A DNA stretch of 64,000 nucleotides from Blasia pusilla (GCA_050084515.1 CM114271.1:4030001-4094000); one strand, 5' to 3'. Positions 1 to 10,704 are shown, numbered from the stretch's first letter. Notes: generated from the letters alone by a model not told the origin. A program made the numbers and translations.

Positions 1-884
1 TTCACAAAAAGGGAAACCCCCTAGATTCTTACACTAGTGTTGACCTTGTGTTATGAGGTAATAAAACTTCTCTAATTATTTATGCAAGTGTGGTGCCAAT
101 TCCTTAAACATTCCTTCACTACTCATATCTATATTATACACTTAATTATGCAAACGAGGGGCCAATTCAATGAACATTCTCATGTTACAAAGATTTTCTT
201 ATTGCTTATTTATAAATGATGGGATGTCTCAAACAGTGAAAATCCGGAAACAAAGGACTAATTCCCTTTTTTAAAAGTGTAGACCCTACCAGCACGATTA
301 TCAATATCAAGCCCCACTTATGCCGCAATACTCTAAATGAAATAATGTCGAGATATTGTTGAGAAGAATTATCAAAGGACAAGCACTCTTCAAAGTTGGC
401 TGGATGATGTCATAGAATGATGTTCTATTCTGTTGCATACTTTTGAAAACAATCATCAAAACAATCAATCACCTTCAAGCGAAGGACGCATGAAACTGAA
501 ACGACAGCGCTTTTAACACTAGGAACAGACAGCACTTCTAGGAGCCCCATAGGTTTTTCGCTTCGTTATTTGATACTGTGTCCCTCGCGGTCTCAGAGTG
601 TAAGGACTGAGTGAGCTTCCAGTGTAGATACGCATTTTGTCTTGAGACGATTCAGACATCTGCAGCTCGGAGTCGAGTAGAGTAGATTGATCGGGTCGCT
701 CGCTGGTTCTGAGGAGGAGTTGTTGGAATGAAGCGCAGATACCTTCTCTCCGCAAAGGAGGGAGGAGTTGTGTGCCATAGGGGTAGGGAATGTTGACGAA
801 TTCGGGCTCATCCTGAGCTGCGATCAATCAAACCAACCCCACAAATACGGTTCGTTTGGGAACGCTGAAGAATGCAACTGATTC
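1..884. other. AT-rich flank, no gene recognised
   Basis: Low-GC sequence to about 480, then more GC-balanced sequence to the end of the LOR gene. A 102-codon open frame on the minus strand (519-827) has no recognisable domain and is more likely 3' flank of the LOR gene than a separate gene. Confidence 0.5.
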
Positions 885-1898
885 TCATTGAAAAAGTCCT
901 GTTACGAATTCCATAACTGCTCCCAACACCTCACCCATGCCATCTGATGCACCCTCGACCACGTCCCCGAGACCGTCTGCTGCTCCTTCCAGACCATCGC
1001 CAAAGTCGCCTACAACAGATGTTGCTCCTTCGAAGGTTTGCGCAACGGAATCGGGATCCGCTACAGCGGACTGGATTTGACCGATTCCAAAACCCGTAGC
1101 GGTACTGATGGCTGGATTCACCACGAAGTTGTTGACGGCATCCTTGGCGTAGTGCTGGCCGACCTGCTTCAAGCCTATGAGTATGGCGAGCATAGCAGTC
1201 CAGTCTACTCCGGGAGCCACATCTATTTGCAACTCGGATCCTGCACCAAAGGAGGCATTTAAGATCAAGTTCTTCACGGACTTCGTGACGATTGCCACCA
1301 GCTGATCCTTCTCATTCACAATTTGCATGGTCCTCCCTGCAATGTCTGCCAGAATCCTGTATGCCACTTCCTTACTGTCCCCGTAACACACACACAGGTT
1401 GTGCCTGATCGACATCGACTTAATTCTGGACTGCTTTGCAATGTTGAAGTAAGAAGTCTCCCCATCTGCGTCCTGAACATACTGCCTTCCATGCCTCGTG
1501 AACGATTTGGGCCTTACCCTGAAGCTGCACATTCCATGGTATCCAGTCGCATGGCACATGGATTGCCACTCTCCAAATGGAGACCAGAAGTTGTCATCGG
1601 GGACCAATCCCAGAGGATCAAGGCTCTGGTATGGATCCTTTCCAGGATGGTGCGTGACCAGCAAGACCTCTCCAGTTTCACCATTGAAGATTCTGGTGTC
1701 GTCGAGAGAGAGATGAGCCTTCTTGAACACGAAGCTTCTCGGCCGATTGGAGTATTGCTCACCCAACTTCACCCCTGTGCCCGCTTGTTGAGGCACTAAA
1801 GCTGGATTGGGAGGCCCCAATGCGAGCTCCACCAAAAAGTTCGGATCATTTAGTTTCTGAAGCTCTGAATTTGGCTTAAGTCGCGTGCCATCTGCCAT
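885..1898 (-). CDS. LURP-one-related (LOR/tubby-C-like) protein, 337 aa
   Basis: This single-exon frame encodes a LURP-one-related protein, a plant family with the tubby-like C-terminal fold (a beta barrel around a central helix). Some members are linked to defence; the biochemical role is mostly unknown. Family hallmarks I see are an RSFVFKKAHLSLDDTRIF strand pair, the NGETGEVLLVTHHPG turn, a long central part with a C-V-C-Y-G-D segment, and a closing QLVAIVTKS...LILNASFG strand region followed by DVAPGVDWTAMLAILIGL. Family members are usually about 200 aa. This one has a C-terminal tail of roughly 50 residues (about 285-337), rich in Gly, Asp and Val with repeated EGA-DG-GDV units, then a hydrophobic end. 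The start MADGTRLKP is the first Met of the frame; the stop follows FVTGLFQ. A broken relative lies at 14.5-15.1 kb. Family assignment is firm; function is unknown. Confidence 0.88.
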   Translation of the reverse strand: MADGTRLKPNSELQKLNDPNFLVELALGPPNPALVPQQAGTGVKLGEQYSNRPRSFVFKKAHLSLDDTRIFNGETGEVLLVTHHPGKDPYQSLDPLGLVPDDNFWSPFGEWQSMCHATGYHGMCSFRVRPKSFTRHGRQYVQDADGETSYFNIAKQSRIKSMSIRHNLCVCYGDSKEVAYRILADIAGRTMQIVNEKDQLVAIVTKSVKNLILNASFGAGSELQIDVAPGVDWTAMLAILIGLKQVGQHYAKDAVNNFVVNPAISTATGFGIGQIQSAVADPDSVAQTFEGATSVVGDFGDGLEGAADGLGDVVEGASDGMGEVLGAVMEFVTGLFQ

Positions 1899-2157
1899 CG
1901 CCTCTTCCTTCTCCCAACGCCAGCAGATGTTCAGCGTTCTCCACCAAAATCCTCACGACGCCTGTGTCCACTGGATCGATAACCTCAAAAACTGGGTAGT
2001 TCGTCCGATCGTAACACCGGCCCTCCTCACTGCCAAATGTCAATTCCAACAGCAAGGCCAAACTGAGATACAATGAATGACCACCGATGCTCTCGACCCT
2101 AAGAAAGGGTTCAAGATGCGGCAGAAGCACATCTCCACGCCCAAAACTCATCACCAT
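1876..2157 (-). other. Overlapping upstream ORF of the LOR gene
   Basis: A 93-codon frame runs into the LOR gene and ends 23 bases inside it, in another frame. Its ATG precedes the LOR ATG, so in an mRNA starting upstream it would act as an overlapping uORF. Alternatively it is part of a 5' exon with an intron I cannot place. No domain is recognised. Whether it is translated is unknown. Confidence 0.3.
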
Positions 2158-2806
2158 CTACACCAAAATCAACTCCCGAGCTCCTGACAATGCCAATGCG
2201 TTCAATTCCAGACACCCAACGCACACTCGGCGCATGTCCGCAGTCCGCACCGAGAACTGTGCGTCGAGCGCAGCGACAATCCACAACCGTATCGACGAGA
2301 ATCACTTACATACCTCGAGACTCGGCCAATGATTTGTCTCCTGCCTGTACCGCCTCGCCCTCTTCAGTCTCCCCTCCCTAGAAACGGCAACACTCAGCCT
2401 GAGATCATGAGCCCCGGTTGTCACCGAAGCACATTATTTATCCCCAATGAGTGTACGGACTCTCACATAGCTCTAGCCTCTTGTGAATCTGACGCGTGCT
2501 GATCGCGACTTGTTCATTCATTCGCGACTCCTTCGCAAGTTCGCAGAGAGGGAGTGGGCTGGGCAAATAGCACCGCACCTAGTCTCCACGTCGTCGCCTA
2601 TAAATGGCCCTGAACGTGCAGCTCAGCGACTCAACCGGTCCCCGCAGCCGATCATAGTCAACGGCCCCCCCCCTTCCAAAAGTCCCGCAGCAGTGTTGAA
2701 CTGCTCGACCGGCTCCATCGGTCATAGACATTCACCGGATCCCATTCAAACTCCTTTGCTAGTGTGATCCCTCCTTGTACTTTGATATCCTCGACCATGG
2801 CTATCA
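2158..2806. other. Upstream region of LOR gene, no gene recognised
   Basis: Moderately GC-balanced sequence containing short open frames on both strands, none with a recognisable domain. A TATAAAT string lies on the plus strand near 2599, but no convincing gene follows it. Confidence 0.4.
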
Positions 2807-3013
2807 TCTATACTATTAAGAGAGAAGTGGTTTTCACAAGGCGATAAGAGAGTCCCTTTAATCCAAAATGTATGGCATAGGCATTCAGGTAAGGGGGCAT
2901 TCAAGTAACGGACGGGACGGATGTTAGGGACCATGGAGTGGGCCAGGGCGTATAGGGCTAGGCACCGTGGAGGGGACTGTCCATCGCACGGCCCCTTCAC
3001 GGGTCCTAACTAG
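2807..3013 (+). mobile_element. Short Helitron-like non-autonomous element (207 bp)
   Basis: The element begins TCTATACTATTAAG directly after an A (2806) and ends CTAG directly before a T (3014). Helitrons have 5'-TC and 3'-CTRR ends and insert between A and T. An 11-bp stem with one mismatch (CCGTGGAGGGG at 2965-2975, CCCCTTCACGG at 2992-3002) sits 11 nt before the end, as expected for the Helitron 3' hairpin. A relative with similar ends and a shared internal segment (ATCCAAAATGTATG...GGGGGCATTCA) lies inverted at 63159-63346. It encodes no protein, so it would rely on a helicase supplied elsewhere. Confidence 0.75.
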
Positions 3014-3225
3014 TATGGTTAAAAGGAACAAGTATGCGGCCCCCTTGTTTGAAGACCCCCGAGTGGGGGTTTAAGATGTAAAATACTCTTCCGAGAAAAG
3101 AGTCATTTTCCCATAGCAGGCTGGACTTTGGTAGAGTGCAGCATGGGTGAATTGCTTACATTGTTGTTTATGGAAATAATCAAGCATAGGTAGCATAGGG
3201 GTGAAGCAATGAAAAATATATTAAA
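3014..3225. other. Spacer, no gene seen
   Basis: About 210 bases of AT-rich sequence between the Helitron-like element and the long inverted repeat. Confidence 0.4.
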
Positions 3226-3540
3226 TTGTGGAATTATTGATATCTTTTTATGTTGATCCTCAGTGGAAAAAAGAGACAATTGCTTGCAAAAGAAGATGTC
3301 ATTGATGTCGTGCGCATACACATCGCTACACAACCCACATCACTGGTCACATCTACATACCACACGCCACCGATCTTCCCTAACATACGGGATCGGTGTC
3401 GTGTGGTATGTAGATATGACCAGCGATGTGGGTTGTGTAGCGATGTGTATGCACATGACATCAATGACATCTTCTTTTGCAAGCAATTATCTCTTTTTTC
3501 CACTGAGGATCAACATAAGAAGATATCAACAAATTCCACA
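3226..3540. repeat. Near-palindromic long inverted repeat (about 150-bp arms, 15-nt loop)
   Basis: The left arm (about 3226-3375) and right arm (3391-3540) are near-complete reverse complements around a 15-nt spacer (3376-3390). GATATC closes the outer part of each arm, and GATCGG/CCGATC flanks the loop. The arms differ at only scattered positions. A transcript would fold into one long hairpin. Because of the symmetry, related open frames appear on both strands; these are shadows, not genes. A diverged single-arm fragment occurs near 17374-17425. The likely origin is a foldback/MITE-type element or an inverted duplication. I saw no clear target duplication. Confidence 0.9.
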
Positions 3541-4838
3541 TATAAATGAAACATACTCACGCATATACACTGGGACCCCACAACTAAATCAAAAGTAGTA
3601 AAAATGGCTCACCCGGCCTAAAACTCCACTCATGAATCTACATCGGCATATCGAACCACATCCATCCTCTACTATGAGGGAATCCGGACGCTAGCACCCT
3701 AACTCCTACACATCCACACACGTCTATGCAAGAGAGGCGTTCCTAAGACTCAACATGAGAAAGATGGTTTGAGAAAGCCATCTCTTTCACTCTTATACCC
3801 TTGGGAAGAGCCAAAAGGCTCTTCCCCCAAAAATAGCCCTACCAAGGGTAACCTACATGCACACGTTACCCCGTGACTGTTGACTTGATCAATAGGTCAC
3901 TTGCCGGACTAAAACCAAAATAGGAAAATCGTGATAAACGACGTTCCCGACACAACAGACTTAATATTTCATCCGACATCTTGGGACGAAGTTATACCCG
4001 AACAACCCGTTGACTCTCTATGCCGTCGACACGATAGAACTCTACCTACGTCAAAATAAGATGTGACATTGAGTAGAACGATGTCGGATAGTAAAATCAC
4101 CCAGTGTGTAAACTCCTCTCTCATTAAGTGTTAGAAAGAGTTTTATTAGTATTAAGTAAATTAGCTTATGAAAAGGAAATTCCCATGTTTAAACCTCTTT
4201 ATGATGCCTCTTTTATGCCGGCCCAACTTTAGGAAAAGAGGTAATAGATAAAAGATGGGATTAAAAAATTAAAGTAGTGGGATTGGTGCTTTAATGAAAG
4301 AAAAGCAAAAGTAGTCTTAGTTGATGGCTAGGGTAGATGGGGTAGTTTGGAAGATATGAAGTGATTAAAGGAGGATATTTTGGAAGAGATAAAAGGTAAT
4401 CTACTTGTGTCAAAATCTGATTGGTTAAGCTTTGAGAGGAAGCCATGCGGCACACGATAAGATTAGCCTTATTTCGTACTCTTGTGGATCCCTTGTGAGT
4501 GTATAAAGAGGAGGGACCTTCAAGGGTTCATCACCTTCTACTTCACATCTTGAGTTTCTAGTTTCACTCTTGAGTGGACGGCTTGGGATTGCTTGCTCTT
4601 CCAATGAGATTGGATTATCCCTCTTGGAAGAGTAACTAGACCATGGTCTAGTCTTCGATAGGATTCTAGTGTGTGGTATGTGTGGAGATGAGAGACTTGT
4701 CACCTTAGGGGAAGTTTAGTCATACTAGAAATAGTGGATGGTTTGGATTGTTATTTTCCCAATGAGAGTGGATTATCCTTCTTGGGAGAGCAACTTCACC
4801 AAACCCCATTCTAGAGGAGAGTAGAGGATGTTTGTTAA
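3541..4838. other. Intergenic; short recurring motif, no gene
   Basis: No coding region is supported. The phrase GGATTATCCYTCTTGG recurs near 4611, 4767 and 5742, each with an AG-rich continuation, suggesting repeat units linked to the decayed retroelement downstream, perhaps leader or LTR remnants. A matching downstream LTR was not found. Confidence 0.4.
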
Positions 4839-5267
4839 GTATGGATAGGGATGGAGCACGAGTTGTGCCAAATTTTCCTTTCCTTAACCTGTACCACGTC
4901 AAGATTCTCTTTGTAGATAGACACTGGTTCACTCGCTATCTAGTTCATCACTTTGGGGAGACGTTCATGAACCAAGTCATGCAATCTCCAACTCCGGTGA
5001 TTCTTCCTGTAGTCACATACGGAAGAACATAGGATTATATTTTTTATGTCCTTATATATCAATCCATGGATGTCAATAGGCCTGTTCGAGTAGGGTTTAA
5101 CACAAGTTGCGCTATTTTTCTTGTGTACAAATGTAAAGTAGTTTACAAGGACTTCATAGTAAGGAATTTCGGGATTTCATGTTATGAAAAAGTGATCGCC
5201 TCGGCACTACCATTCGTGATTCCTGTCGTGAGAGAATGGAGGGTTTATATAATAATTTTGTACTGAC
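4839..5267 (+). repeat. Diverged direct duplication, copy 1
   Basis: This block aligns with 5871-6303. Translated pieces keep shared words such as NFPFLN, VDRHWFTRYL and, later, PFVIPVVREW, so the ancestor was probably protein-coding. Copy 1 holds two open stretches (4832-5032 and 5066-5266). I do not recognise the protein. Its position just upstream of gag-like sequence suggests a retroelement-associated or captured sequence. Confidence 0.55.
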
Positions 5268-5870
5268 AAAAGGAAAACTTCTTATAGAGTTCGACTTTCA
5301 TCAACCACGTCTGTTGCAGCTAGAAGGTCCGCCCTTACTCGAAGAAAGACTCTCGACACGACAACGAAGGAGTGTGTAATTATCCTTTGTTAGTGGTTAT
5401 TAAGTTAGAGTCTATAACATAAAGCACATAAGTGGGAAAGAACCAGCCAAAAAGAGAAGATAAAGAACATAAGATAAAGATGAAAAGTAAGATTAGGATG
5501 AGGTTGGGGATAGATGTGGTAAGATGAGATATAGGAATATTAGAGTCAAAAGAAGATCATCTCATGCTATAAGAATATGACACATGGTATAAGGATGGGA
5601 AAATCTAATTTGTCTTCACTGTACCTATCTCTAAGGATATAAAGAAAGAGAAGAGGCCTCGAGGGGCATTGTACCTTTGATCGAGCAACTCTAGAATGGT
5701 CTTATGAGATTGAGAGTTGGAATGGTTACCATTCCAACTAGAGTGGATTATCCCTCTTGGAAGAATAACCAAGTAATAATACATTGTTAAGAGTTAGATA
5801 GGCTTATTAGAGGCTGACAATGGCTATTGAGCTGTAAGTAGAGTAAGGGGGCAGGGCTGTTCTACAGATA
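5268..5870. other. Spacer between duplicated blocks, no gene
   Basis: Purine-rich sequence without a supported gene. It contains one GGATTATCCCTCTTGG motif near 5742. Confidence 0.4.
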
Positions 5871-6303
5871 ATGGATGGAGGGGGAGCGAGAGTGACTCAT
5901 AATTTTCCATTTCTAAACCGATTTACCATCAAACTTTTATATGTAGATAGACATTGGTTCACGAGATATCTCATATATCGCTTTGGCAAAGTTTTCATGA
6001 CATAAGTGATGGAGTCTCTCTTCCCGATGATTCTCCCAATTGTTACATATGATCATGTGTGGGATTGCACTATTTCTATATTTTTTTAAACGGGATATGG
6101 GGAATAGATTTGAATAGGCCCCTACGAGTGTCTTTTAACACTCGATGTATTATCAATCTGGTTTGTTAACCCAAGGTAGCATATAGAGAGTTTATGGTGA
6201 GGAAGTGTGATCAAGAGTATTATTATGAAGATATTGCATCGACATTGCCTTTTATAATCCCTATTGTGCGAAATTGGCAAGTGCATATCTTGACCTTTTA
6301 TTT
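5871..6303 (+). repeat. Diverged direct duplication, copy 2
   Basis: Second copy of the block at 4839-5267, in the same orientation, now with stops and frameshifts. Recognisable shared peptides are NFPFLN, VDRHWFTRYL, MILPIVTY and PFIIPIVRNWQ. It runs directly into the gag-like region at 6306. Confidence 0.55.
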
Positions 6304-6305
6304 AA

Positions 6306-6463
6306 GTGGTAGTAAAGAGTCAAGGGAAAGTCGGAGTGACCATGGAAGAAACTTTGAGGGATATGATTAATGACTTGATTCATGAATTGAGAGAGTTGAG
6401 AATTGCTGTTGATCAAAGTCAAGACCAAGTCCAAGAATTAACTCAAGAAGTTGATCCTGTCAG

Positions 6464-6531
<68 letters not shown>

Positions 6532-7300
6532 CCGACGGATGGGATGGAGATGGAAACCATGAGTACCTTGACTTCTGGGGAGAGTGAGGAAACCTTAAGG
6601 GCACGAGCATTAGAGGCCCAAGTAGCATAAAGAGTGATAGAGATAAATACCCAAACGTCATTGATATTGAAAATAACAAAGGCATGCAAGGTAGAACCAT
6701 ACAATGGAAGTCAAGTCATGGGGGTATTAGAGGGTTGGATCATTCATATAAAAATCCATTTATCCCTTTTTAACATCGATGATCATATTGCAGGAATGTT
6801 TGTAAGATCTTGATTGACAGATCAAGATCTTACCATGGTATCAAGGATGAGCGAGATCCTTGATTGAAAATTAGTCAACAAATCACATGGAGCGGAATGA
6901 AGCAAGGGCTACAGTAGCCCTTATTTATGTGGATCCCATCCTTACTGCTACAATGAAATTATGACGATTAGAGCAGAAAGGTAGTGTGGAGGACTACATC
7001 GAGGAGTTTCGTGACTTATAGATACAAATCCGTGACATGAATGGGGCAGAAGCCCTCGATCTATTCAAGAGAGGTTTGAAGAGGAAGGTGGATCAAGAAG
7101 TGATTCGAGATAACCCAAAGGATATCAATGAAGCAATTGTATGTGCCCGAAGAATAGCAAATCTATATGAAGGAGGAGGAGAGGTGGTTGCTTCCAAGAA
7201 AAATCACTATGGACCCACACCCATAGAGTTGGGTAACCTTCAGGCAGGAGACAGTTATGTACCATGAAGGTTAAATGGAAGGGTGCCAATTGAGAGGGAT
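6306..7300 (+). pseudogene. Decayed Ty3/gypsy gag-like region
   Basis: An open stretch at 6306-6587 starts with a helical, coiled-coil-like N terminus (LIHELRELRIAVDQSQDQV), as in plant gypsy Gag leaders. It is then overrun by a GA microsatellite read as Arg-Glu repeats. A second stretch (7037-7267) has the typical late-capsid phrases ALDLFKRGLKRKVDQEV and INEAIVCARRIA. Just beyond, near 7400, a residual zinc knuckle can be read as C-D-R-Y-G-H-I-A, with the second Cys changed to Tyr. Stops and frameshifts separate the pieces, so no functional Gag is made. Confidence 0.7.
6468..6528. repeat. (GA)n microsatellite, about 61 bp
   Basis: Uninterrupted GA dinucleotide run inside the gag-like frame. 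It adds about 20 alternating Arg/Glu residues on the plus strand and Leu/Ser on the minus strand. Confidence 0.97.
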
Positions 7301-7609
7301 CGAAACCCAAAAAATACAAGGGATTGCTCCTCGAACCGACGGGCCGGGGGTTCCTAGAGGAGGGAGATAATTTGAAGTTGGAAGAGATACACGCCAATGA
7401 TTTGAGTGTGATAGATATGGTCATATAGCCATAAATTTTTGCTTTCGTATGGGGCCATATCATCGCCCTCTTAATCATCTTGAAGGGGGACACACGCATG
7501 AAGATGACGAAGAAGATGGATCTCAGGGAAACTCTGATCATAAATAATCTCGCCTCGTGGATATACTAGTTCTACCAAAAGGAGAAAAGACGAGGATCAA
7601 CACAAATAT

Positions 7610-8122
7610 GTGGAGGTAAATGGTTTAAAGAGAGGAGAAACTCATCTGATCATCATAGATATGGAAGTAGAAGGGTCCCAAGTTAGAGTGTTGATTGATA
7701 CTGATGCAACAGAAAACTTCCTTTCAAGAGCCATAACTATGAAATTGGGCTTAGGTTTAGAGAGGGATCAAAATGAAGAGGTAGAATTTCCAAACAAACA
7801 AACTGAAAGGATTGATAAGCTTCTTCTGAGGATAGGAAAGTATCTTGAAGAGTTGGAGTTGAAGGTCATTCGAATATCCCGTTATGATGTTATCTTGGGG
7901 ATGCCTTGGTTAGAACAATACAATCCAAAGATAGATTGGAGAAAAAAGATTCTGAAGAAGCTTTATGGAGATAGAGTTAGATCACGTCCTAAAATCCTAC
8001 GCCTATATGTAATAGGAAAAACTGCCATCAAACATCAAGATATATGCTTCCTTGGTTTAATAAGAGATGTTGGTAGTTTGAAAAAAAACATAAGAGTTCA
8101 GAGAAGTATTGGAGGAATATAA
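7610..8122 (+). pseudogene. Ty3/gypsy protease-like fragment
   Basis: A 170-codon stretch resembles the retroviral-type aspartic protease of plant Ty3/gypsy elements: VRVLIDTDATENFLS aligns with the usual L-x-D-T/S-G-A-T-x-x-F core, and YDVILGMPWLEQYNPKIDW is the family's C-terminal signature. The catalytic D-T/S-G reads D-T-D, so the active-site Gly is lost. The frame stops before the reverse transcriptase and the polyprotein is broken. Confidence 0.8.
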
Positions 8123-8965
8123 AGATGTATTCCCAAAAGACTTATCATCACGGCTACCACCCAAACTCATGGTAGGCCATAAGATTGATGTCATTCTAGG
8201 AAGCACACCACCATAAGGCTCCTTACGGCATGAGGCCAAGGGAATTAGAAGAATGTAAGGCCTAAGTGGACAAGATGCTGCAGAAAGACTTCATCCAACC
8301 AAACGTCTTGCCATATGGAGTCCCTATTCTTTTCGTGAAAAAGAAGGAGGGAAGCATGTGACTATGTATTCGAGTATGGAGCACTCAACCAACAAACAAT
8401 AAAGAACAAATATCCATTACCAAGAATGAACGATTTGTTTGACGAGCTACAAGGAGCAAAATACTTCACCAAACTCGATTCGAGAAGCGGCTACAACCAA
8501 ATTTAAATTATCGACGAACTCAAGACTGCTTTTCGTATTAGGTATGGACACTTTGAGTATTAAGTCATGCCATTTGGTCTTACCAATGCAACTACAACTT
8601 TTATGTGCTTAATGAATGATATCTTTCGTCCATATCTAGATAAGTTTGTCATCATATTCTTAGATGATATCTTGGTCTATAGTAAAATTATAGTGGATCA
8701 TAGAAATGATTTACAAGGAGTCCTTCATATCCTACAAGATAACGAGTTGTATGCTAAGCTTCAAAATGTGAATTCAACAAGATAGAAGTTGATTATATAG
8801 GGCACCGAGTAAGCGTAGAAGGCATTCAAGTGATGAATGAGAAGGTAGAAATGATCAAAAAATGGAATGCAGTAGAGGATCAAACTCAATTCAAGAGTTT
8901 TTTAGGATTAACAAGATTCTATCGAAGATTTTCCAAAGTTTTTGCTTGAATCGTATAATCCTTGA
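8123..8965 (+). pseudogene. Ty3/gypsy reverse transcriptase remnant
   Basis: Pieces of reverse transcriptase occur in order through several frames: a [11 protein letters not shown]-type core near 8475, then [13 protein letters not shown] and [13 protein letters not shown] in the open stretch 8567-8785 (F-L-D-D being the YxDD active site), then YIGHRVSVEGIQV and FLGLTRFYRRF near 8795-8940. Numerous stops and frameshifts are present. It is dead, and more decayed than the element at 36-44 kb. Confidence 0.85.
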
Positions 8966-9044
8966 CAATTTTAGTAGGAAAAGGAAAAAAGTGGAATTGG
9001 GGTAAATCATAAAAGATCTTTGAAATGGTATGATCCTACTTGAC

Positions 9045-9420
9045 CTATAAAGTTGTCCACAGATGCATCAGGTACTACCATTGGAGCAAATTTACTACAA
9101 GAATAGGATGATGGATGATATTTTATTGCCTTCTTTTCTCGCAAGTTGTTGCCAGCGGAACAAAACTACCATACAACTAAGCCAGAAGAACTTGCTATTG
9201 TATTGGGAACAAATCATTAGAAACACTATTTGGGCGATAAAGAGTTTGTGGTGAGATTGATCACAAGCCTTTGGTATACTTAGAGTCCCAAAAGGAGCTC
9301 TCCAAATATCAAATTTGACGGGCAAAATGACAACAATAGTTCACCATGAAAACTATCTACATAGAAGGAAATAAGTAGTCGGCAGCAAATCCCAATATGT
9401 CAAAAATGTTGGGAAGAAGA
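9045..9420 (+). pseudogene. RNase H-like remnant of the same element
   Basis: Across frames one reads a TDASG start (near 9060), FFSRKLLPAEQNY and KPEELAIV (9130-9210), and KPLVYL with a YQI end near 9310. These follow the order of a Ty3/gypsy RNase H. No integrase follows; the element is truncated here. Confidence 0.65.
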
Positions 9421-9483
9421 TCCATAGATCTCACTATGGATCTTGTTTGTGAGTTACCATGTACAATCACAGGACATGACTCT

Positions 9484-9660
9484 AAACAAATACATGGAAG
9501 GAAGAACATAAGGGAGAAATTAACACGAGGGAGTAATTGGGGAGTAACATAAGAAATGAGATTTTGTATGGGGGCCACCTAAGCAAATACATGGAAGGAA
9601 GAACATAAGGGAGAAATTAACACGAGGGAGTAATTGGGGATTAACATAAGAAATGAGATG
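9484..9660. repeat. Tandem duplication, 97-bp period, two copies
   Basis: A segment starting CAAATACATGGAAGGAAG occurs at 9487 and again at 9584 with very few differences, implying a recent local duplication. Confidence 0.9.
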
Positions 9661-10648
9661 TTTTTATTACGGATTTATCACATCCAACTTGCATTTTGCA
9701 AGTTGAATATGACTTGAAATCGACTACTAGCTAGGGCCCTAAACAGTGTGGAAATTCAGGTCATGAGCAGTGTGCATGGAATCCATATAAACTCACTTAC
9801 CTCTATCCACAACTTCCACAATATCAACGTTTGAATGTCCCACACTTGTTAGTGACCTCGACTAAGGACGAGTGTGGGGCACCACCGACCACTGAATACC
9901 TCATGGAGTCCCACACGAAAAAATATTTAATATCAATGGTAATAAAAAATAGGTGCACTTTGCATGGGCCTCCGATGAAAGTCATGAGAATGGCATAGAG
10001 TTTCTTTGGTAGGCCCCAAGTCAGAAAGTGGAGTCTCCAGCGGCTGTAAGCACTGGGAGGAGGCACCGTGTTTAATGAACACCGATGTTCGCGGTAGAAA
10101 CATGGCAGTCGGAAGGCCGAAATTTGGGTTCTGGGACAGTGGGCCACGGAACCCTCAGGTTCATGTGAGGGCACGGACTGAGCATGCGGGGAAATTTGAA
10201 ATCTCCTGTAGGGAATCTTGAGCATAAGCGTGAATGCTGTTTGCAGATTTTCTCGGTCACGGACGGAGCTTTGCACAGCGAAGAAGGCTGAATCGTAGGC
10301 ATCTTGAGGGTGTAAGGATTCCAAGGTATGCGATAATAAGTACTCAACTGGCCTCTCGAGAGCAAGGAAAGGTCGATGGTTTCGTTTCTTCGTGTTATCG
10401 TAGGATGGTTAGAGATTTCTATTTGAGCATGGGTTTGGCAGTTGGACATGAGTGTCTCCTTCGTGCGTCATATTGGGGAGTTCATGATGCATAGAATCCG
10501 TGGTCATGTCGGGGGATTCATGGTAGCAATTAAAGAGACCTAATACGCAATAATTAGTGCCAAAGGAACATGTTCCATGTAGAACCCTTTTCTGTTTGTT
10601 TCCTGTGCTGTGCGACTCTTTGGGGTCGATTCCATGCGCGCAGGGTCG

Positions 10649-10670
10649 CGGCGACGATAGAGCGTCGCCG
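10649..10670. repeat. GC-rich 8-bp-stem hairpin
   Basis: CGGCGACG and CGTCGCCG pair across a 6-nt loop. It lies four bases before the longer palindrome at 10674-10704. Confidence 0.8.
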
Positions 10671-10673
10671 ACT

Positions 10674-10704
10674 TTTCTGCGCCCAAAAGTTTTGGGCGCA
10701 GAAA
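10674..10704. repeat. Perfect 15-bp inverted repeat with 1-nt centre
   Basis: TTTCTGCGCCCAAAA and its exact reverse complement flank a single G. Together with the adjacent stem this makes a double hairpin or cruciform candidate. No gene assignment. Confidence 0.9.

Noticed and set aside
2599-2767. TATAAAT box with a downstream 94-codon frame on the plus strand
   Set aside because: The frame starts upstream of the box, has no domain, and runs into the Helitron-like element.
3250-3598. Overlapping ~90-110 codon frames on both strands
   Set aside because: They are mirror images produced by the long inverted repeat, with no protein-like features.
9824-10449. 166- and 125-codon minus-strand frames
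   Set aside because: They overlap in different frames, lack any motif and contain hairpin-rich sequence; insufficient for a gene call.
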